Source: Ciborinia camelliae
Lineage: Eukaryota > Ascomycota > Leotiomycetes > Helotiales > Sclerotiniaceae
Assembly (NCBI GenBank): GCA_025890175.1
Contig: JANPYM010000012.1
Coordinates: 975,388-1,039,387, forward strand
Direction: 5' to 3'
DNA: 64,000 bases
Shown: positions 23,464 through 34,623 of the stretch, one piece after another
How positions within the stretch are numbered: the first letter of the stretch is position 1
Layout of the letters: each line of letters begins with the position of its first letter
Program-made: the position numbers and the translations under genes
The notes under the pieces: model-generated
Databases searched by the model: none
What the model was told of the DNA's origin: nothing
The model's input: the letters and a program-made list of their open reading frames with translations, nothing else

Positions 23464-25255
23464 TCAAAGCACCCCCACAGTAGGATCCCCACACTCCAAA
23501 TCAAACCACACATTCGGTACGCTCGGGATAATACTATCCAAGCTCTGCGCCACGCTGCCGCCAAAGAGATCGCATCGCGGGGCGCCGGTGCCCGGTTCCG
23601 GGTAGAAGGAGTATGATACGCAGCCTTTGTCGATGCCGTAGATGCCCTAGGGGGGTGGGGGTGGGGGGTTAGTTATGTTGTGTTGTGGAGGGGATTATGG
23701 AGGAGATAAGGGGAAAGAATGGAACGAGAAAAAAACAAAACCAACCCGACAAAACTCCCAACACCCCTTCAGCGTAACATCGACGCCGGCCTTATCCTCG
23801 ACAAACTCGGCGAGGAAGAAATCGCCCACGGGCAAGCCATGCAAGCCGCAATGGACGGCCGCCGGGTTCGGGGTCCCGCTCACCTGCACCGTCGTCACCG
23901 TGGTTGTGAAGGGCACCGTCGTGCTCGGATGCAGATCCGTCGAGCCGATGGAGATGGGGGTTGCCGGGAGGGAGAGGGAGGAGAGGGGAATGGTGCTGGT
24001 GCTGGTGAGGAGGGTGGTGGAGGTTGCTTCGCTGCTTGGTGATGAGGGTGAGAGTGAGAGGGGGAGGGATAGGGATAGGGACTCGGATGGAGAGATTGTT
24101 GTTTGGACGGGCGTGGAAGTTAATGTTGAGATTGCGGTCAGCGAAGATGAGAAATTGGAGAGCGAGGAAGAGGAAGAGGAAGAAGAGGAAGAAGAGAGAA
24201 GGAAGAAGCTTGAACTCGAAATCGTCCGCGTAGCCGACGAAGAATTAGCAAAAGAAAGACTGGTCGTCCACCCCCGACTACTACTCGCCACGGGCGTCAG
24301 GGTCCAAAGACCCGTGGAATTCGACCCGGAAGGAGGGACGCCCGAAGGAGACGCCGAAACCGAAGACGGCAAAGGCGTCACCGTCCACGATCCACTCGCC
24401 ACAACCGTCACCCACTGCGTGCTCGTGTAGCTTGCGGTGATGGTCATGATGCTCGTAGGGTTTGCGGCACAGAGGGTGAGAGGGGCGGATTGGCTGAGCA
24501 GGAGAGTTGCGTGGGGAGGAGAGCTGGCCTGGGATGCGGGATCGATGATGATGATGTTGACGGAGGACTGTGGAGATGGGATAGCGGAGGTGGCAGGCTC
24601 GAGGGGGGTGGGTGTTGCTGAGGTATTTACGATGATGGATGTTGCTGAGAGAGTTGGATCCGTGACGGTTGACACGCTGCTTGCGAGAACACCCGAGAGG
24701 ATCGGGGCGGTAGAATCTCCCGCCAGCGGACCCGCAGAAAGGGGGAAATCCGTAGCAGTAGAGAGACCAATCAAGGAACTGCTCGAAAGCACCGTGGAAG
24801 TAGAAACCCCACTACCTGCTCCAGTCTCCTCGGCCCTGAGATGCGGATGTGTAAACGGCAAAAGAGGTTGATTCAAAGCTGCCGAATCATCATCATCATC
24901 AGCACCATTATTATCATCATCGTCGTCGTCATCATTGTCATCCTCATCATCACCACCCCAACCACCACCCCATCCCCATCCCCCGCCTCCGTTTCCATGT
25001 CCAGAATTACCCGAGCTAGTACTCCACGGCCAATTCCATCTTTTTCTATGATTTTCTCCTGGGGCATTGTCAGCAGGAGAAAAGAAAATTGGAGGACCAA
25101 TCTATCTCTCCATCACGCAAAACTCAAAACTCAAAAACTACAAAAACACAAAGGAGAAAGTGAAGTCAACATACAACCTTCTCATGAGGTTGAGGAACCG
25201 CCGAAACGACATTAGAAAGGACGGCGATGGCGCCGACCACAGTGAGGAGTTGCAT
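23464..25255 (-). CDS. Secreted Ser/Thr-rich protein with C-terminal Apple/PAN-like cysteine domain, 3 exons
   Basis: Exons 25175-25255, 23746-25101 and 23464-23646 give 539 aa; introns of 73 and 99 nt are phase 0. Residues 1-19 are a signal peptide (MQLLTVVGAIAVLSNVVSA). Then come IGPPIFFSPADNAPG, a Gly/Trp repeat (GGGGWGWGGGWGG), an Asp/Asn-rich run encoded by GAT repeats, and about 300 residues of Ser/Thr/Pro-rich sequence with a poly-Ser block, expected to be O-glycosylated. The last about 120 residues carry spaced cysteines (HCGLHGLP, GCWEFC, KGCVSYSFYP, PRCDLFGG, DLECG), an arrangement like fungal PAN/Apple domains. A cell-wall or extracellular surface role is likely. Locally the DNA is richer in G+C than its neighbours. 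The opposite strand has long open frames because of the repetitive codons; these are shadows. Domain assignment is by eye. Confidence 0.85.
24887..24960. repeat. ATC/TCA trinucleotide run inside the secreted-protein gene
   Basis: An imperfect (ATC)n/(GAT)n tract that encodes the Asp/Asn-rich spacer of the minus-strand protein. Its multiple-of-three unit keeps the frame open, so length variation would be tolerated. Confidence 0.8.
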
Positions 25256-26100
25256 TGTGAATTGGACTCGAGATGATTTTTTTTTTTTATAAAAAAAAAG
25301 AGTGATGAAAGCTCGCGAGTAGACGAGCAGATGGAAGTGTATGACTTGACCAAGAGGGCAAGTATCAATCAAGTCAATAATGACAAGAAGAGAGAGAACG
25401 AAAAACGAGTGACGCGGAGGAAGCAAAAAAAAAAGACTGTGTCTGCTAATTCGAACTACTTTCAACTTCTTAGAAGGATGGGATGTCTTCATCATCTTAT
25501 AACCATCTTGAGAAAGGCCCTTTTCAATATAACTACTCCTTAGTAGCTTGGTAGGAGTGGTCTTGTCGAGGCGAGGGAAATCAAATCTTACCAAGGAGGT
25601 GAAAAGAGTTAAGGGAGAACAAATTTACCGAAGCAAGGCAACAAATAATTCACATACGAACACACACCAAATGTTCTCTCGCCCTTTCGTAGTAGCTCAT
25701 CTGATTGAAATTCAATCTATTATCCATGCCACTTGTCTTGTTCCTATTTACAGTTTGGGAAAAATCAAATATCCTTGCAATGCTTCCTACACCCAATACT
25801 CCGAATATAATGCTCCTTGGGAAATAACCCATTCCCCTAAAAATGCTGAAGGGGTATCGTACAATAATGTATGAGCAAGGGAAAAACTGAGAGGCTTTCA
25901 GTATTCCAATTTTTCTAGATATGCAGATCTAGACAATTTGACTGTGGAGTACAGCAGGGACGAATCGGAATTTTGTACTGAAGCCGTGTAATTTGAACAG
26001 CGCATCCCATCAACAACTGATTTCTTCTGACCATGTTCCTCTCATCAAATCGAAAACTTTCGTAGGCCATTCGTGATCGTGATATCGTGGTTCGACAATC
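25256..26100. other. Promoter region of the secreted-protein gene and 3' flank of the next gene
   Basis: No credible gene. Near 25273-25300 runs of T then A surround the presumed leader of the minus-strand secreted-protein gene. Confidence 0.55.
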
Positions 26101-27159
26101 TCAATCCTCCCAAATAGTATCTAGATTCAAATCACCTCTTCTTTCAGCCCCGCAAACACTCCAGCGTTTTCTCTTATCTCGTGAACCAAATCCTCCCAGA
26201 ACCCTACCACGGCCTCCGGAAGTGTCAAGTCCTCTTGATTTGGCATCTTCACCTTCGACTCCATCTGCCGCATCCGCTGCAGCTTTCAACTGAGCAATCC
26301 TCTCTGCTTCCAAGGCAGCTTCTTCTGCATCTGGTGTATCGGGTATGGTTTCCAAACTGGATATGCTCGGGCTGCGAGATCTAGCCGAGGTAGGTGTAGA
26401 AGGAACAGACGAAGATGCGTATGAACCGGGATAATACAATGAGCTGGTGGAACTGTTTGAGGTGAGGTAGGATTCGCTGAATTTCGTTGTATGGTATGAA
26501 GGGGATGAAGTCGAGGAGGACGGTGTCGTGGGTACTGTGCCACCAGTCAAAGGACTCGTTGGTCCAAGATGACGTAAAGGAGAAGCTGGTCTTCGTACTC
26601 GTGTATAACTACCGGTGGAAGGTATACCTAAGATTGGTGATGCACTCCGATCTGACAATTTTGATGTATCCTCATCTATAGATGGCTGGACACCCTCACT
26701 AATGTTAATCAACGCACGATTTGGAAATCCTGGAAACGCTTCATCTGCTGGTTTTCTGGGTATGCGAACTCGAGCTGGTGAGCCCAAAGGACTCGCAGGT
26801 CTTTGGGGAGACATGAGTAAATGACCGGCACCATTTACTCCTGGAAGTGATTGTGCTCGGGACATTGGGGGTGCAAGAGCACTGCCGTTTGATTTCGATC
26901 TAAAATGTCCTCGAGCATATGGTGAAGTATTTCGGGGTCGAAAAGGAATTGAAGGAGTAACAGGGGATGCCCATCCTGGGGAGCGGGGTGATTGAGGTGC
27001 TGGTTCTGTAGTTCGACGAAGATTTGGAGGTTTGCCTGATTGTTCTCGATCCTTGATTGGAGTTTGACTGTCGTAAAGAGCAGATTCTTGTAATCGTAAT
27101 CGTGGTACTGGAGAAGCTCTGAATTCCTCAAGGGAGTGGAGTTCAGGCACGGGTTCCAT
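26101..27159 (-). CDS. Basic Ser/Pro-rich protein of unknown function (conserved in filamentous fungi)
   Basis: A single exon, 352 aa. The whole chain is low-complexity Ser/Pro/Arg with many SP and SPxR sites (PQSPRSPGWASP, RPASPLGSPAR, RPASPLRHLGP), suggesting a disordered phosphoprotein. A short helical segment (DAEEAALEAERIAQLKAAAD) sits near residues 278-297. The extreme C-terminus, KRKRWSVCGAERRGDLNLDT followed by IWED, is compact, charged and not low-complexity, and looks like the conserved core motif. No membrane segment or signal peptide. Start: Met directly before EPVPELHSLEEFRASPV. Function not known; a nuclear or cytoskeletal scaffold is possible, but nothing shows it. Confidence 0.82.
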   Translation of the reverse strand: MEPVPELHSLEEFRASPVPRLRLQESALYDSQTPIKDREQSGKPPNLRRTTEPAPQSPRSPGWASPVTPSIPFRPRNTSPYARGHFRSKSNGSALAPPMSRAQSLPGVNGAGHLLMSPQRPASPLGSPARVRIPRKPADEAFPGFPNRALINISEGVQPSIDEDTSKLSDRSASPILGIPSTGSYTRVRRPASPLRHLGPTSPLTGGTVPTTPSSSTSSPSYHTTKFSESYLTSNSSTSSLYYPGSYASSSVPSTPTSARSRSPSISSLETIPDTPDAEEAALEAERIAQLKAAADAADGVEGEDAKSRGLDTSGGRGRVLGGFGSRDKRKRWSVCGAERRGDLNLDTIWED

Positions 27160-27646
27160 GATTACTGCGACCTTTGTGAGGACCCAATAACGGCATGGAA
27201 CGCCTGTGTGGTGAATGTACGATAAAGAAGTGTAGGCAAGGTAATATTTCGGCTGACTTCTTATTTGCTACAATCGATGGCTAATAACGAGATTCTTTAT
27301 TTTAAAAATCCTTAACGTGCCTCCTTCAGTTGGTTTGGTAGAGAGTAGGAATTCCAGGTTGAATTGGAAAGAATGAATAGTGATTGTTTGAGCGTTTTAT
27401 GTTGTTTTGATGTATGACTGTATTGTACTGTAGTCTCTTTTTTTTTCGAAGTTTCGCGATACCAGCGCAAAGGAATGAAGGATGGGAGGGATGGAAAGGG
27501 AGAAGAGGCGTGAGGTAGGTATTCTCTTAAATCCCTCTCTTCTCTTCTGAGCAAAAAGTCAAAGGTTGAAATATTGTTGAAGAAGTATCAGTGAAAATGG
27601 AGAGAGAGTATCATATATCAGATGCCCAGGTGGTTCATGTATATAC

Positions 27647-27697
27647 TCATGTTCATGTTCATGTTCATGCGGATGTCATCATGTTCATGTTCATGTT
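27647..27697. repeat. ATGTTC hexanucleotide repeat
   Basis: Roughly seven copies of CATGTT with one interruption (GCGGATGTCATC), seen directly. Confidence 0.9.
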
Positions 27698-27949
27698 TGG
27701 TTTGTTCATGAATCATATTGCTGATATTAAAGTTGGGGGTTTGTTTCTTATGAACTAGGTAGGTACCTGGTAGGAATTCCCTCCCCTCCCCAATTATTAG
27801 TTTAGACTTTGAGAGAGCGCGTTCGTCTCCAGGGCTCTTTTCGGTGGGCATTTATAAGGAAAGCGCTCCCGTCGGAGGTTTATTATCATCAATTATTTAA
27901 AGGATCCTCACGGTGACTGCTCTCGTCCTACACTTACACCTACACCTAG

Positions 27950-27977
27950 ATAGGTAGGTAGGTAGGTAGGTAGGTAG
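27950..27977. repeat. TAGG tetranucleotide repeat
   Basis: About seven uninterrupted TAGG units in the spacer. Confidence 0.9.
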
Positions 27978-30900
27978 TTAGCTAGATCGATCAAATGGAT
28001 AGATATCAAATAGATGTATTTAGGTATGTTTTACACCTAATCATGAGAAACCTGGAGATACGAAGATATGAAACTACCTACTAGGTACTAATAAAGAGTA
28101 CATACCTAAGATCTTTCTAGAAGGGGGCTTGACCATTCGTAACCATTCGCAACCATTTCACGCCCGGGCTGCTCATAATTTATTGCACTAGGTATTACCT
28201 ACCTACTCAACCACGGATATGGGATATGGATTTTGTTGAAGACATCTTAATACCTAATGGATGTTTTAACTCGTTTGCGGGCGGCCATTTCTGGAGAGTC
28301 ATAACTGTATTCTGTTTTACTAGAATATGTAGAATATATCCTATCTCTATCTATTTTATTTGTTTTATTTGTTTGGGTCCAATGAATCTATTATCATCCA
28401 AGTACATACTAGTTTAGTACCTTAACCAGTTGATTGCAGACGGAAATCAATAGATGCCCAGGTGCTTACAATTCATTTGCCGCATTCGAACATTACCACG
28501 ATGAACGCAGCGTTTAACTGATTAACCAACCAATCGAATCTCGAGAACGCCCATTTGTATAGTTCACCCCATCTTTAAAACAATCAAGATCCAGGTCAAC
28601 AAGTTAGCATTCAATAATCTGATCCAACGAGTACAGCTTCATGGATATATGTTGTTGGTGTTGTTGTTGTTCTTGTCATTGTCATTGCCTTGGTCATGGT
28701 TTGTTTCTTCTGAAGTTCTGACTGACTCCTGAGACGGGATCATGCAATCAGGCTTATCTCTCGATACCGATAGGTAAATTCTAACATTGATGGTTCTCAT
28801 TACCTACCTACCTACCTATCGATTCATCCGTTGAGAATTAATTCATGAATCTCAATTTTCAAGCTTCCTGTTGTGTGAGATACCATGCTTTGACAGGCAT
28901 TGATGGTGTATCACAGATCATGCGGCCTCGAATCTTCCCCTGTTCCAACTTCCAATCACTTTCTACCGTGCCCCGAATGTCATTGCCACTGGTATGCTTG
29001 AGACTCGAGAGGTAAAACAGTCTATGGCCGTGTCGTCTGTTTACAAACAATTCCTATACCGGTAGTTCCCACGAGGTATCATATTGCGTGATCTACAATA
29101 CGACCATCTGAATTTCAAAACTCTCTAGAGAAAGCGTGCCCAAACCTGAACATGAGAAAGGACGATGGGATTGAAATTGGAATTACGGGTGCCCCCCTCT
29201 CGAGTCTCTCTCGAGTCTCTCTCGAGTCTCTCTCTACCCCTTTCACTGCAGATATGTTTGGATGTTGCATAATCTACTCAATCTTGGTATCTCAAGATCC
29301 TATATACATACTAACTCGTACCCTACATAATTAACTACCGGTACCAGTATGACAGAAAGCATGGAGAAAGTGGATATTTGTCTATTCATCATTCCACGTT
29401 ACTTGGTAGATCTGGAAGTCTGCACCGTACATACTCCGTACTGCAGCTCGGATTGCCCAATTTTCTAAGATACGGATCGGATCATCTTGAATCATTGGGT
29501 TTGCATGAAATGATTCCGATATGCCGGGTTTCGCATGAGATCGGATATTAAAGATGAGCCTCCTCTCTTTCCGGAGACATACAGAATGACGAAAAGGCAT
29601 CCAAAAAGCTTCTATCTGCGGATATGAGAAGATATAATAATATATTGACAGCTCATCTTTCCTATGCCGGCTTTCGCCATTTTGCAAACGCTCGTGGGGC
29701 GAACAGTAAAATGCCACTGGGTGCCTTCAATAGGTCACATCCGTTGATGGTCCCTTGACAAAACGTTTAACGGCAAGAGATCTTCATTCACCCGGAAGCT
29801 GGACCTGCATTGATAACCAATTCAAGGTGGGCATCCCAAGAGTGTCACGGTATGATTATCAGAACGAGACTGGGACCTCCCCGTCTGGGAGTTTGGAGAT
29901 TATTTTTCTTAAATTAAAGTCGTCGATCACAACTTCACAAGTACCAGCTAGAGAGGCTCGAGAGGCCAGATAGGAACAGAAGTTACAGAAGAAACGAACC
30001 TCATTTACCCATATGAAAAAAAATATCACGGTTTTTGAAGATTGGTAATGGATCCTGCGATACATCTCTGATCATAACCTTGCTCTCATCAACCATGAGG
30101 CATTCTCTCTTTTAAATTCTCAAATCCATCCATGGATATTCATATTCATATAACAGAACGGTGAAAGATACCTAGTAGATAGATTGATGATGTATTTGAA
30201 TAGTATACAATTGTGTAGATGATTCCTTATAGTATGTATGATAGAACCTGGAGGTTAAAGTACCTTAAGTACCTTATGTATACAGTCAAAACGGTATCGA
30301 TAGAACGGGAGAAGGGATAATAAGAACTCCCCGCTTGAATGAATGCACATCAGAGCTCTCATCAACCTCCAGGTAGGTAGCTAAGGTAGATAGGTAGATA
30401 TTGAAGTATTGTAGACTGGAGGCATTGTACCCTTCAAACATCAATTGGATCCTGATCAACCTCGACGTCGACATCGATATCAATATCAATATCAACCATT
30501 CATTCTCTTAGCGAAGTCCAAGAGTGTACGGTCAGGACATATGTACTCCCAACAGTTATTCTCATCTTAATTTGAGTTTTGAGTGGCTTGTGATAAGAAT
30601 AGATCTCTGGTTGTAGTAAGCCGGTAAGCCAGTAACCCTGCCTGAACCACCAGGAAACCAAAGCAACCTTACCAAAACTCTTAACTTTAAAATCAAATAC
30701 TGTAAGGTAATCAATTTTCACACCGGTATCGTGTCCAGATCATTAATAAGTGATCCTTTAACTAAATTCGACCAATAGTATGGTGGTATCGCCGGCCATT
30801 AAGAGTAACTTGGAAGTTCGCAACAACTTCGCATCAACATTTTATGAAAGATCGACTATTCACTCAAATCGAACCTCACATTCTTTTTCTCCCACTTCAC

Positions 30901-31187
30901 TTCATTTCACTTCACTTCACTTCACAACGTATTCCAGAAGAGGCATTACCCAATCGATCAATCTCATCAATCTCATCAATCCCCTCTCTCTTTGGAATAC
31001 CAGGAAGAGATTGTTGGGCTAATTTAATCTCTGTACCATCTGCGACACGAACCGAATACCTACATAATCTAGTACCTCGATAAAACCAACCCTCTTCTCC
31101 TCTGTAACTCAAGAATCGACAAATGCGCTCTTAGAACCTTATAAACTATCGATTGAGGACAACCTTTCTCCCCAGTACAACGGCGCC

Positions 31188-32384
31188 ATGGGCCCAGTTC
31201 GGTCATTACGGCGTACGAACCCGCTCACTTTGATTGTGGGTGCGGTCTTATGTATCATAATATTCTTATTTCTATTCTCACCATCAAACGCCGACGCAGC
31301 AGCATCGCAATTAAGAAAAGCAAGCGCAGCATCCAATCCTCTCTCGCCACCTACCTCTCCCTTTCGAAAACAAAATGAAGTCACGAAAAGTGGTAAACGG
31401 AAACCACCTCCTGTGGTCCATTACCATATGAATAATGTTACCAGTACCTCCGATCCTATGGGGAACCGAGAAATGATCCTCATCTTGACACCTTTGGCAA
31501 GATTTTATCAAGGCTACTGGGACAATCTGTTGAAGCTTTCATATCCGCATGAGCTTATTACTCTCGGATTCATTATCCCAAAGAATAAGGAAGGAAATGC
31601 CGCTACAGCAGCTTTGCAGGAGCAGGTTACAAAAACACAAAAGTCCGGACCAGAGAAGAATCGATTCGCAAGTATCATCATTGAACGACAAGACTTCGAT
31701 CCACCTCTTGCATCTCAATCCGAAGGCGAAAGACACAAGATGGAGAACCAAAAGGCAAGAAGATCTGCAATGTCAAGAGCTAGAAACTCTCTTCTTTTCA
31801 CTACTCTTGGACCCTCCGTATCTTGGGTCCTATGGTTAGATGCGGATGTTGTTGAGACTCCCCCAACATTGATTCAAGATCTAGCAGCTCATGATAAAGC
31901 CATTATTGTGCCAAACTGTTTCCAACGATACTACGATGCAAAGGATAAACGAATGTCAGAGCGCCCTTATGATTTCAACAGCTGGCAGGATAGTGACGTT
32001 GCACGAAAACTCGGGGAAGCAATGGGGCCTGATGATATTTTATTAGAAGGTTATGCTGATATGGCTACATACCGAACATTGATGGCATATCTTAGCGAAG
32101 ATTCTGGGGATACCAAGGCAGAAATTCCACTTGATGGAGTAGGAGGAACAGCATTGATGGTCAAGGCAGAGGTACATCGTGATGGGGCCATGTTCCCACC
32201 TTTTGCTTTCTATCATTTGATCGAGACCGAGGGATTTGCTAAGATGGCAAAGAGATTGGGTTGGAGTGCATTTGGATTGCCTAATTACAAGGTATTTTCA
32301 TCCTTTGTTTCTTATCTTCTATTGTTGCATCACCAGCTCCATGACTAACATACGAAATTGCAGGTCTACCACTATAACGAGTGA
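31188..32384 (+). CDS. ANP1: Mannan polymerase II subunit Anp1 (alpha-mannosyltransferase), 2 exons
   Basis: A Golgi glycosyltransferase of the Anp1/Mnn9/Van1 family that elongates the mannan backbone of N-glycans on cell-wall proteins. Exon 1 is 31188-32291; after a 72-nt intron (GTATTT...TTGCAG) a 21-nt exon 32364-32384 encodes VYHYNE and the stop, giving 374 aa. Type II topology: a short basic cytosolic tail, then one membrane anchor (about residues 13-31). The catalytic region begins at MILILTPLARF. The DxD metal-binding motif is in WLDADVV (D218, D220); the following PNCFQRYYD and LDGVGGTALMVKAEVHRDGA are family blocks, as is the terminal GLPNYKVYHYNE. Unspliced reading would replace the conserved terminus with a false 18-residue tail. 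It acts in the same pathway as the Mnn2-like gene at 48791. Confidence 0.94.
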
Positions 32385-32694
32385 GAGATGTCCGGCACAT
32401 CCACTTCCCACTCACATACCTTCTCACTAGATATTTGAAACGAGGAACCAAAAATCCCATAATATTTTGGATGGATCGGTTGGAGGGCTCGAGCCCCGAG
32501 GGAACAGCAGCAGCATCGGGTAGTTAGGTTATGAGGAGGGAGGAGAGAGACACGGGCTGGAATTTTCCACCACATCTTGTGTATCACATCAAAGCTTAGG
32601 TAGGGTGGGGTGGGGTGCGGGGGGAAATTCATTAGGATTGGGCGTTCTTCGAGTTGGAGAATTACGAAAACACTAGAGAAAGAATCACCTTTTA

Positions 32695-32695
<1 letters not shown>

Positions 32696-32725
<30 letters not shown>

Positions 32726-32731
32726 CTTCTT
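32696..32731. repeat. TTC trinucleotide repeat
   Basis: About 11-12 uninterrupted TTC units in the anp1 3' flank. Confidence 0.92.
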
Positions 32732-32793
32732 TCCTCGAATTTGACCTCGAATTTGACCTCGTCTCCCAAGCGGCCACTTTCTTGTGCCTTATC

Positions 32794-32819
32794 TGTATGT
32801 ATGTATGTATGTATGTATA
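32794..32819. repeat. GTAT tetranucleotide repeat
   Basis: About six uninterrupted GTAT units. Confidence 0.9.
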
Positions 32820-32974
32820 TCATAGAAATGAAGTCCGGATTTTCGTCTCGTGTTTTGTTTTGTTTTGTATGTTAGATTGTTATGGTGGAGTTTTGTACTT
32901 GGGGTGGAAAGGCGGGGGAGGGGGAGGGGGAGGACGTTTCTTGGATGCCCAGGTGGTCATGGTAAGGTTATATC

Positions 32975-33056
32975 TTGCTTGCTTGCTTGCTTGCTTCTGC
33001 TTGCTTCTGCTTGTCTCTCGTGTGGTTGGTTGGTTGGTTGGTTGGTTGGTTGGTTT
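32975..33056. repeat. Adjacent GCTT and GGTT tetranucleotide repeats
   Basis: A GCTT tract (32975-33012, with TCTGC interruptions) is followed after 10 bases by a GGTT tract (33023-33056). Confidence 0.9.
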
Positions 33057-33369
33057 GTATATTGTATATATGTATGTGCATTTTTCACTTTTATTATACC
33101 TAATTATATCTAAAAGTAGATACAATATCTATCTAGGTAGATAGATAGATAAATAGATAGATGGACATGCATAGCTAGTGCTAGTGCTAGTGCGATATAC
33201 ATACATCCCATACTCCTCCTCCTCTAAACAAACAAACAAACACACAAAAGAAAGAAAGAAAGTAAACAGCTGGAGATCTGGAGATCTGAATATCATTTAT
33301 CGCTCGCTGATGGCTGATGGCTGATGGCTGATGGTTGATGGCTGGGCTGGTTTTATGTTGGCTTGATTT

Positions 33370-33475
33370 TTTTTGAGAGGGGGGGTTTTCGATGGGGGGT
33401 TTTCGAGGGGCTGGGGGTTGGGGGTTGGGGGGTTGTGGGAGGGTTGTGGGAGTGGATGGGAGGGAGGGTTGTGGG
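33370..33475 (+). other. G-run-rich tract with G-quadruplex potential
   Basis: Many runs of three to seven G separated by short loops (GGGGGGGTTTTCG, GGGGGTTGGGGG) on the plus strand, immediately upstream of the minisatellite. The quadruplex idea is inference from spacing. Confidence 0.5.
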
Positions 33476-33601
33476 TAGGTGAGATATACCTAAATACTTC
33501 CTGACTGGGGTCTTTTATCTGATTGTGTGATTTTGAGAGAGAGTGTGAGAGGGAGTGTGAGAGAGGAAGAGAATGTGTGTGTGTCTGGGTGGGTTGGGGG
33601 A

Positions 33602-33776
33602 TTGGTAGAGGGGTTGGTAGAGGGGTTGGTAGAGGGGTTGGTAGAGGGGTTGGTAGAGGGGTTGGTAGAGGGGTTGGTAGAGGGGTTGGTAGAGGGGTTG
33701 GTAGAGGGGTTGGTAGAGGGGTTGGTAGAGGGGTTGGTAGAGGGGTTGGTAGAGGGGTTGGTAGAGGGGTTGGTAG
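33602..33776. repeat. 12-bp minisatellite, about 14 copies (unit GGTAGAGGGGTT)
   Basis: Perfectly repeated 12-mer over 175 bp. The unit is a multiple of three, so frames stay open and encode monotonous peptides (LVEG or VGRG repeats); these ORFs are artefacts of the repeat. Confidence 0.95.
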
Positions 33777-34623
33777 TCGACGGATCGGATCTTAATAGGT
33801 ACTTAGTTGATAGTTAGGTTAAGTTAAGTGTTTATATTTATTATTTAGATACCGATCTCGTCCGGCCCGGTCTGGTCTGGTCCGGTCTTATATAGCTAGC
33901 GGATGTGAGAAGAGAATGAAGCGGGATGTTGGGTTGTTGGGTTGTCTCTCCTATTTTGCTTTTTGGGAGATGGGGAGATGGGGAGATGGGATGGGAGGAT
34001 GGGTATGAGTGAAGTATTAGGTATTAGGTAGCTCATTTTACCTAGAGTACCTAGTAGGTATCCAGGATAAGCATAGCTCAAAAGGCACCATCTCCCACCT
34101 TGCAAGATTTTTCTTCCTTGAGACAGCTTCCTCAGGAATCAGGCTTAACAGCGCTCGTGGTCTTGATACCAAATGATCAAATGCAACATCAGAGATGATG
34201 AGAATCATATTTTCTGAGTAGCGTGATACATGAAGCGGCATAATAATTCTTCAGCCGCAACCCTCCCTACCTCAGCTTGCATTTTAACAGGCAGTAATAC
34301 TTATGTGGCGAGAGCCCTACTACATTCGTTCCATTTTGGGAAGTGATTTAGCCAATCGCATGGATATAAGTACACGGGTGAAAGCACCTGCAAAATCAGG
34401 CCCTGCGTGCGACTTGACCCGGTAGGTAGTAAGTAAGTTATAAGAATTCTAATCCCCGCGCCAAATGTACTGAGCTTGAGAAAAACTGATTCTTTCCCTT
34501 GGCTTTTACATTTGACACGGGATCGGTAACAGAGAAACTGCATCGATTCATTATTGTTGCTGAAGCTAGTTTAGGAACTTGGAACAATTTAGACACTCCA
34601 CCGGCTTGCAAGTGGAATTGAAA

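Larger units (their letters stand above)
27160..31187. other. 4 kb gene-free region rich in simple repeats
   Basis: Contains the leader of the gene ending at 27159, an ATGTTC repeat (27647-27697), a TAGG repeat (27950-27977), and many TAGGTA/TACCTA motifs. All frames are short and mostly start at non-ATG codons. The last about 300 bases (TCACTT and TCTCATCAA repeats, C/T-rich) are the likely promoter and leader of the mannosyltransferase gene at 31188. Confidence 0.6.
32385..34623. other. Repeat-dense spacer between anp1 and the ankyrin/CorA-like gene
   Basis: 2.2 kb without a supported gene. It carries TTC, GTAT, GCTT, GGTT and TGATGGC runs, a G-rich tract (33370-33475) and the 12-bp minisatellite at 33602-33776. 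A 67-codon ATG frame on the minus strand at 34038-34241 is the only ORF with a normal start, and nothing supports it. Confidence 0.65.

Noticed and set aside
23675..24430. Long plus-strand ORF opposite the secreted-protein gene
   Set aside because: Open only because the opposite strand is rich in TCN and GAT codons; the minus strand has a signal peptide, introns and a cysteine domain.
33523..33817. Two overlapping ORFs with VEGL and RGVG repeats
   Set aside because: Products of the 12-bp minisatellite, whose unit is a multiple of three.
34038..34241. 67-codon minus-strand ORF with a real ATG
   Set aside because: Short, unsupported by splice sites or family resemblance, and beside a repeat-rich tract.
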